Of a stretch of 11,727 bases of DNA, positions 7,549-11,727 are shown in pieces. The notes under the pieces were generated by a model. It saw nothing but the letters and a program-made list of their open reading frames with translations, did not search any database and had not been told where the DNA came from. Each line of letters opens with the position of its first letter. Position 1 is the first letter of the stretch. The translations under genes and the position numbers were made by a program. This DNA is from CAYOEZ01 sp964402955. Lineage in GTDB: Bacteria; Chloroflexota; DTOL01; DAOUCN01. Location of the stretch: assembly GCA_964402955.1 (NCBI GenBank), contig CAYOEZ010000160.1, positions 1-11,727 on the forward strand, written 5' to 3'.

Positions 7549-8610
7549 GTGATCAGTGCATCGGAGCGAATCAGTCGCATCGTGCCCCGCTACCGCAATT
7601 TCTTTTCTGCAAAGGAGCCGGGCCATTTTCTGCTCCAGGTTCACGTGCCGGTCGAGGCGCCGCCCATCCCGCCGCTCAATTCGTTTGATCTGGGCAGGCA
7701 ACTGGGGGAATGGCTGGATTTCAAGCTGGCGGCAGCCCGCGCCACGTGGCAGGCCAAGGACGGCCTGGATGATGACACGACGCCCTGCATCTGCCCGCAG
7801 TTTGGCATCGGCGAGCACTCGGCGTGGTTAGGTATGGAAATGCGGCTGCAGGAGTCGACGTGCCTGCCTGTGCCGTTGCTCAGCGATCTCAACGATGTGG
7901 ATAAACTGACGCTCAGGGAAGGAACGAAGTGGTACCGTTACATGAAAGAGGGCTATGAGTACCTGCGTAGCCGCAAGGATGGTTCGTTTGTGTTGTCGGT
8001 GCGCGGCGCGCTGGGGCCGATGGATCTGGCCAACGCTCTGCGCGGCGATGACTTCTTCACCGATGTGTTGCTCGATGCGCAGGGCGTGCATCGGCTGATG
8101 GCCTTTTGCACGCGTGCCCTCGTGTGGTGGTATCCGCGCATCCTGAGCTGGAGTGACCAGGTGGAAGGAGGCCACATCTTCATGTACACCGGCGGCTGGA
8201 TGGGGCCGCTGGGGCTGGGGCACATTACGAACGATGCTGCCATGCTCTGCGGGCCAGCGATCTACGATGAGTTTGCCTTTCCCTACGAGAAGATACTGTG
8301 CGACGGCCATAGTTCTGTGCTGTATCATGTGCACAATCAGAAGTTGCACTTTGCCCCGCGCGCTGCTCAATTGCCGAACATGGCGCTGTTCGAGGTCACC
8401 AATGATCCCATGGCGCCGCATTCACTGGACGACCTGCCGCGTGTCCTGGCAGCCACCGGCGCCGCCAATCTCATGTTGCATGCCAGCAGCGACGAGGTGA
8501 GGGCCCACATCGGCGATCTGACGACGCGCAACGTCTTCTTGAACGTGCAATGCGACGACTACGCCGACGCCAAAGACATCATCGCGTTTGTGCGGAGCAA
8601 TTCCAAGTAG
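7549..8610 (+). CDS. URO-D superfamily protein, methyltransferase-like, divergent
   Basis: This 353-residue protein is of the uroporphyrinogen decarboxylase / cobalamin-dependent methyltransferase (MtaA, CmuA-like) superfamily. It is distant from true HemE: the usual N-terminal Arg-rich HemE signature is missing. At the position where MtaA-type enzymes carry the zinc motif His-x-Cys, this protein has Y-H-V-H (His260, His262). The later conserved Cys lines up with Cys335 in L-N-V-Q-C, 72 residues further on, so a His-x-His...Cys metal site is possible. The GTG start at 7549 is chosen because GAGGAGGAG (7535-7543) lies five bases upstream and clears the pirin stop by 19 bp; an ATG at 7495 would overlap pirin and has no ribosome binding site. 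No signal peptide or membrane segment is seen. A methyl transfer or decarboxylation role is inferred only from the superfamily. Confidence 0.75.
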   Translation: MISASERISRIVPRYRNFFSAKEPGHFLLQVHVPVEAPPIPPLNSFDLGRQLGEWLDFKLAAARATWQAKDGLDDDTTPCICPQFGIGEHSAWLGMEMRLQESTCLPVPLLSDLNDVDKLTLREGTKWYRYMKEGYEYLRSRKDGSFVLSVRGALGPMDLANALRGDDFFTDVLLDAQGVHRLMAFCTRALVWWYPRILSWSDQVEGGHIFMYTGGWMGPLGLGHITNDAAMLCGPAIYDEFAFPYEKILCDGHSSVLYHVHNQKLHFAPRAAQLPNMALFEVTNDPMAPHSLDDLPRVLAATGAANLMLHASSDEVRAHIGDLTTRNVFLNVQCDDYADAKDIIAFVRSNSK

Positions 8611-8740
8611 GGTGGTGGGTATCGGGGAGAGGGTAGAGGAAAGTGGCTACTGGTGCGGTGGTGGTTCTGAGTTCCGGCATGGCCCGCTACCCTCCACCCT
8701 GCACCCACTCCCCTTCATCACACTGACGGAGGTTTCAAGT
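8611..8740 (+). other. Intra-operon spacer with imperfect long inverted repeat
   Basis: The gap between the two URO-D genes is G-rich in its first half (GGTGG, GGGG and GAGGG runs) and C-rich in its second. The segment 8611-8636 is complementary to 8687-8712 at 19 of 26 positions, including an unbroken 8-bp block (8629-8636 with 8687-8694), around a 50-base loop. The ribosome binding site of the second gene (8728-8733) lies outside the stem. No T-run follows, so a terminator is unlikely. Confidence 0.4.
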
Positions 8741-9886
8741 ATGGGTATCAAGGTGATCGATGATCTGCACGCTCAACTGGCGATTGCGCGCACGATGGGC
8801 GTGCGCCGCGACGAATACCTGGACTACATGACGTTCAAGACAAACAAACGACCGCTCTTCATCGAGCCGTTTGGCCCCATCGTTGGCCTGAAAGAGGAGT
8901 GGAAGGCGCAGGGGGCGACGCCGGCCGAGCTGGATATGTCGGCCTTTACGTACCGGCAGGCGATGGCAGGCAACATTCCGGTGAGCACCGGGTGGCTGGG
9001 CGAAGCTGACGAGGCGGTGCTGGAGGAAACGGACGAGTACATCATCGCCCGCGACCGCTATGGGCGGCGCATCAAGCTGCTCAAGGGCTATGCGACGGTT
9101 CCCCTCCCGCTCGATTTCCCTGTACGCACAATGGACGACTGGTTGAAGGTCAAGCATCACTATGAATTCTCCGAAGCGCGTTTTGGCGAGAACTGGGAGG
9201 CGATTGCCCGCGCACACCTGGCGGAGGGGCGCGTCGTCACCGTCTCAATTCCGGGCGGCTTCGACGAAACGCGTGAACTGATGGGCGATGGCGATCTGTG
9301 CGTGGCTTACTATGAACAACCGGAAATGGTGCACGATATTCTCGACACGATCGCCGACACGGCGTACAAGGTTCTCGATCGTGTCTCGTCACGCGTGCAG
9401 GTCGACATGTTGAGCGTTCACGAAGACCTGGCCGGACGGAGCGGCCCGCTGATCGGACCGAAGCAGATGAAGGAGTTCGTCACCCCCTACTACCGGCGCG
9501 CCTGGGATCTGGTGCGCTCGCGCGGGGCGCGGCTTTTCATGTGCGACACCGACGGCAACGTCGACGCGATTGTCCCTGATTTCATCGCCGGCGGCGTCAA
9601 TCTGCTCTACCCAATGGAGCCGGCCGCGGGTATGGACATGGTGAAGTGCCGCGAGACGTACGGTACAGCGCTTGCCTTCCTGGGCGGCATCGACAAGCAT
9701 GTGATCCGCCGCAGCAACGAAGAGATCGTGGCCGAGCTTGAGTACAAGATTCCGCCCATGGTGCGCACGGGCGGCTGTGTGCTCGGCCTTGACCATCGCA
9801 TCCCCAACGGCACGCCGATCGCCAACTACCGCTTCTATGTGCAGAAGGCGTGGGAGATCATGGATCGCGAGGCAGCGAAGCTGTAG
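8741..9886 (+). CDS. URO-D family protein (COG0407 type)
   Basis: This 381-residue protein is of the uroporphyrinogen decarboxylase superfamily, in the common environmental subgroup that is neither HemE nor a proven methyltransferase. Typical landmarks are the early P-F-G-P segment (43-46), V-H-E-D-L-A-G-R-S-G (226-235), the D-T-D-G-N-V stretch with Cys268 just before it, G-V-N-L-L-Y-P-M-E (285-293), G-G-I-D-K (315-319) and a closing G-L-D-H-R-I-P with His352. Cys268 and His352 fall where MtaA has Cys of His-x-Cys and its last Cys, so any metal site would differ from both MtaA and the upstream paralogue. GGAGGT at 8728-8733, seven bases before the ATG, fixes the start; the open frame running back to 8588 overlaps the upstream gene and is not used. 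It ends the operon and is followed by a hairpin terminator. The sequence is clearly different from its neighbour, so this is not a recent duplication. Confidence 0.85.
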   Translation: MGIKVIDDLHAQLAIARTMGVRRDEYLDYMTFKTNKRPLFIEPFGPIVGLKEEWKAQGATPAELDMSAFTYRQAMAGNIPVSTGWLGEADEAVLEETDEYIIARDRYGRRIKLLKGYATVPLPLDFPVRTMDDWLKVKHHYEFSEARFGENWEAIARAHLAEGRVVTVSIPGGFDETRELMGDGDLCVAYYEQPEMVHDILDTIADTAYKVLDRVSSRVQVDMLSVHEDLAGRSGPLIGPKQMKEFVTPYYRRAWDLVRSRGARLFMCDTDGNVDAIVPDFIAGGVNLLYPMEPAAGMDMVKCRETYGTALAFLGGIDKHVIRRSNEEIVAELEYKIPPMVRTGGCVLGLDHRIPNGTPIANYRFYVQKAWEIMDREAAKL

Positions 9887-9912
9887 GGGGAAGGGTATCC
9901 CGTTGAGAAAAG

Positions 9913-9939
9913 ACGCCTCTGCGAGCCTCGCAGAGGCGT
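9913..9939. terminator. Bidirectional intrinsic terminator
   Basis: A perfect 12-bp stem (9913-9924 with 9928-9939) with a 3-base loop lies between two convergent genes that end at 9886 and 9976. On the minus strand it is followed by CTTTTCTC, a U-rich tail for the hydrolase-like gene. On the plus strand TCGTTGATT follows, a weaker tail for the URO-D operon. Confidence 0.82.
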
Positions 9940-9975
9940 TCGTTGATTGGCGCGGCGCTTGAGCTCCTGAGCAGG

Positions 9976-10977
9976 CTATCTCCCCGTCCTCTCCATCGCC
10001 CGCGCTGCCCATACCGTCTCTGCGATCACGCTTGCCACGAGGTCCGGCTCTTCGATCGGCAGATCGTGGCCGGACGAGGACGCGATCAGGAGAAGGCTAT
10101 TGCCAGAAAGCGCTGCCAATTCGCGCTGCATGGCGTACCATTGTGTGCGCAAGGCGGTGTTCACGTCGTGGGACTGCGGTTCCTCAAAGGCCAGTGCAGT
10201 GTTGCTCACCGGCGGTTGGGCGACAACTCTGAGTAGCGCGCTGGCCGGCAGCGAACTGTCTCGCACCTGCGCTGCGCTGATTGCCACGTCGAGGTTCTCT
10301 GACCACAGACTGGCGTCGGGTAGCTTCAGCCATGCCAGCATCTTCGAAAAATCACCCGGATAGACGGCCAGTGTGCTTGGCAGCAATGCTGTCTGCCGCT
10401 CTGCATAGTCGGGCAACTCCGCGCCCAACAAAACCAGCGCTGCCACATCCCCGGGCCACTTCGCGGCGTAGATGCGCACATTATCTGCGCCCGGGCCATG
10501 ACCGGCAAGAACGTAGGGGCCATCGATTTGTGCGGCCAGCAGCAATACGTGCAGTTCGTCGGCCATCTGCTCCGCCGTGCGCAGCCAGGGCGAGGCCTCG
10601 CTCTTGCCCAGGCTGGCGCGATCGTAGGCGCAGACGCGGGTGATGGCGGCCAGATCGGGCATGATCGCGTCCCATTCGTCCGATGCCCAGCCAAGGCCTG
10701 CATCGAGGACAACGGTCGGCCGGCCGGAACCAACGCAGGCGATGAAGAGGGCATAGCCGCCTACATCGAAGGTTCCGGACACCGAGGGCAAGGCGTCGGG
10801 CGCTACGATTGGCCGCGGGGGTGCAGGGAGCACTGGCAGTGTCTCCCGTGGCCTGGTCGTGGGGCTGCTTCTACTCGGTGTGGCGGACGCGCCGGCGCCG
10901 TACTGGGCAGCGACCACGAGGACCATAACCAGAGCGACAATGACCTGCATTGTCTGTGCGAGTCTCTTCCCGTTCAT
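9976..10977 (-). CDS. Exported alpha/beta-hydrolase-fold protein lacking the nucleophile serine
   Basis: This is a 333-residue alpha/beta-hydrolase-fold protein. Residues 1-32 look like a signal peptide or membrane anchor: a basic start (M-N-G-K-R), a hydrophobic run at about 11-24, and a possible cleavage after A-S-A. A Pro/Ser/Thr-rich linker (33-66) follows, then the fold. Family landmarks are T-V-V-L-D-A-G-L-G (88-96), Y-D-R-A-S-L-G-K-S (118-126), R-T-A-E-Q-M-A-D-E-L (133-142) and the catalytic-type His304 in S-G-H-D. The nucleophile elbow, normally G-H-S-x-G, reads G-H-G-P-G (159-163), so the serine is Gly161. No convincing catalytic acid is visible either. It is either a non-catalytic binding protein or uses another mechanism. 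The start at 10977 is supported by GGAGGAG upstream; a longer reading from 11013 lacks one. The promoter region carries two CRP-type sites. Confidence 0.82.
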   Translation of the reverse strand: MNGKRLAQTMQVIVALVMVLVVAAQYGAGASATPSRSSPTTRPRETLPVLPAPPRPIVAPDALPSVSGTFDVGGYALFIACVGSGRPTVVLDAGLGWASDEWDAIMPDLAAITRVCAYDRASLGKSEASPWLRTAEQMADELHVLLLAAQIDGPYVLAGHGPGADNVRIYAAKWPGDVAALVLLGAELPDYAERQTALLPSTLAVYPGDFSKMLAWLKLPDASLWSENLDVAISAAQVRDSSLPASALLRVVAQPPVSNTALAFEEPQSHDVNTALRTQWYAMQRELAALSGNSLLLIASSSGHDLPIEEPDLVASVIAETVWAARAMERTGR

Positions 10978-11034
10978 GGCAACTCCTCCGCTTTCTACTG
11001 CTGCTGGGTCCACAGTGTCCTGGACTCCAGCAAA

Positions 11035-11040
11035 ACAATA
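11035..11040 (-). promoter_or_regulatory. Candidate -10 element of the hydrolase-like gene
   Basis: Minus-strand TATTGT (11040-11035) matches TATAAT at four of six positions. No recognisable -35 lies 16-18 bp upstream, as expected for a promoter that depends on an activator. With a start near 11028, the nearer CRP-type site would be centred at about -41.5 and the perfect one at about -64.5. The leader would be about 50 bases. Confidence 0.35.
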
Positions 11041-11061
11041 GCACGAAAGGGGCTACCACGC

Positions 11062-11077
11062 TGTGACGCGCGCCACA
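11062..11077 (-). promoter_or_regulatory. Second, imperfect CRP-type site
   Basis: On the plus strand this reads TGTGA-N6-CCACA, one mismatch from the TGTGA-N6-TCACA consensus. Its centre is 23 bp from that of the perfect site at 11084-11101, close to two helical turns. Relative to the candidate -10 its centre is near -41.5, the classical class II activator position. Confidence 0.45.
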
Positions 11078-11083
11078 CACAGG

Positions 11084-11101
11084 TTGTGATGTGTGTCACA
11101 A
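11084..11101 (-). promoter_or_regulatory. Perfect CRP-type palindrome TTGTGA-N6-TCACAA
   Basis: The 18-bp sequence is an exact match to the core CRP consensus (TGTGA-N6-TCACA) with one more symmetric pair on each side. It lies between the stop of the crp-like gene (11135) and the start of the hydrolase-like gene (10977), so it most likely controls the latter. The recognition helix of the adjacent regulator has the residue pair that reads this half-site in E. coli CRP. Confidence 0.7.
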
Positions 11102-11134
11102 ATGGCGTCGGGAGTGGCCGGCTGTGGGGAAGTG

Positions 11135-11727
11135 CTAGAACAAGATCTTCTCCTGTAAGCCGCGCCAGTTACGAATGGAGATGCGCTGGCCCGTCAGTTC
11201 GATGAGTCCCTGCTCGCGGAACTCGCCCAGGGTCTTGTTCACGGTTTCTCGTGAGGCAGCGACCCAGGTAGCCAGGTCGCCTTGCGTCATGGTCAGCTCA
11301 ACGCTGTCGCTATCGCTGTCACTCAGGCGCGAAGCGAGTTCAAGCAGCTTGGCGGCAAGGCGGCCGGGCACATCGAGGAAGACAAGGCTCTCGGCATAGG
11401 TGGTGGTGTGGCGCAAACGGTTGGCAAGCGTTGTGATCACGTTGCGCGCCACAACGGGATGGGCGTCCATGTAGGCGAGGAAATCCTCGCGCTCGAGGCT
11501 AAACGCGCTGACTCGTTCGAGCGCCATGGCGCTGGCCGAGCGGGGGCGGCCATCGAGCAGACTGATCTCACCAAAAATCTGCCCTGGGCCATAGATGTTG
11601 AGCGAGATCTCGTGGCCGGCGCTGCTCGTCAGGTAGATGCGCACCCGGCCCGATTCGATGATGAAGAGTGTACTGCCGGGGCTGCCTTCGGTAAAGATGA
11701 CGACGTCTTTGGCGAAGGCCCGGCGCA
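11135..11727 (-). CDS. Crp/Fnr-family transcriptional regulator, CRP-like (5' end outside window)
   Basis: The last 196 residues of a cyclic-nucleotide-type regulator are visible; roughly the first 25-40 are cut off by the window edge. The frame is open to the edge, so the GTG near 11644 is internal and not the start. The cyclic-nucleotide-binding domain covers visible residues 1-80, with F-G-E (Glu53) and P-R-S-A-S (Arg62, Ser63) matching CRP Glu72, Arg82 and Ser83. The long dimer helix follows, with Thr107-Thr108 at the place of CRP Thr127-Ser128. F-L-D-V-P-G-R (116-122) then matches the CRP hinge. The helix-turn-helix (about 146-170) has S-R-E-T-V-N-K, like CRP S-R-E-T-V-G-R: Arg159 and Glu160 are kept and Arg185 is a Lys. 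There are no Fnr-type cysteines in the visible part. This predicts a cAMP-responsive regulator binding TGTGA-type sites, such as the one just downstream. A few other Crp subfamilies share some of these residues. Confidence 0.9.
   Translation of the reverse strand, partial: RRAFAKDVVIFTEGSPGSTLFIIESGRVRIYLTSSAGHEISLNIYGPGQIFGEISLLDGRPRSASAMALERVSAFSLEREDFLAYMDAHPVVARNVITTLANRLRHTTTYAESLVFLDVPGRLAAKLLELASRLSDSDSDSVELTMTQGDLATWVAASRETVNKTLGEFREQGLIELTGQRISIRNWRGLQEKILF

Noticed and set aside
6873..7580. Minus-strand open frame of 235 codons
   Set aside because: It is antisense to the conserved pirin gene; its Cys/His/Arg-rich product is typical of a shadow.
11075..11096. ACACAC...GTGTGT pairing after the crp-like gene as a terminator
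   Set aside because: The stem is short and not GC-rich and has no T-run; the CRP-type dyad explains the symmetry better.
10498..11205. Plus-strand open frame spanning the hydrolase start, the CRP sites and the crp-like stop
   Set aside because: It crosses two minus-strand genes and a regulatory region, and its translation is low-complexity with no known motif.
1..11727. CRISPR array, tRNA, rRNA, prophage or insertion sequence
   Set aside because: I looked for regular spaced repeats, cloverleaf-like segments, transposase motifs and terminal repeats with a target duplication and found none.

Overview
The window reads like a chromosomal stretch of a GC-rich, free-living bacterium. The best guess is the phylum Chloroflexota (Caldilinea/Anaerolineae or Roseiflexus-like). 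That guess rests on the gene mix (uroporphyrinogen-decarboxylase-like COG0407-type proteins, an uncharacterised large glycosidase, a Crp-type regulator) and on extragenic palindromes ending in GTAGGGGC/GCCCCTAC, which I recall from that phylum. It was not tested by any search. No phage, transposase, CRISPR, tRNA or rRNA signal is visible. Every intact gene has a clear Shine-Dalgarno sequence, and nothing is frameshifted.

Layout. (1) At 1-147 there is a partial palindromic repeat and a near-consensus promoter driving an HpcH/HpaI-family aldolase (148-960, +). (2) A strong hairpin (997-1026) separates it from a convergent two-gene carbohydrate operon on the minus strand. That operon starts at a TTCACA-N17-TAGAAT promoter (6378-6406) and runs through an uncharacterised TIM-barrel glycosidase-like protein (6293-4203), then 11 bp on into a full-length LacZ-type beta-galactosidase (4191-1033). 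(3) The 372-bp divergent intergenic region holds this promoter, a perfect 26-bp-arm inverted repeat, a 17-bp dyad and a forward promoter. (4) The forward operon is pirin (6666-7529), then two different URO-D superfamily proteins (7549-8610 and 8741-9886), closed by a hairpin (9913-9939). (5) On the minus strand are a secreted or membrane-anchored alpha/beta-hydrolase-fold protein (10977-9976) that lacks the nucleophile serine and, upstream of it, the C-terminal 196 residues of a Crp-family regulator (from 11727 to 11135). Between these two lie two tandem CRP-type sites.

How the genes may work together (inference). The two glycosidases would release galactose or another sugar from oligosaccharides or glycosides. 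The aldolase could cleave a 2-keto-3-deoxy sugar acid or 4-hydroxy-2-oxo acid. Pirin can have quercetinase-type dioxygenase activity, and URO-D superfamily members include cobalamin-linked methyltransferases, so a link to methoxylated aromatic glycosides is possible but unproven. The clearest regulatory story is at the right end. The Crp-like protein keeps the cAMP-contact residues and the R-E recognition-helix pair that reads TGTGA in E. coli CRP. A perfect TTGTGA-N6-TCACAA site, plus a second weaker one, sits just upstream of the neighbouring hydrolase-like gene.
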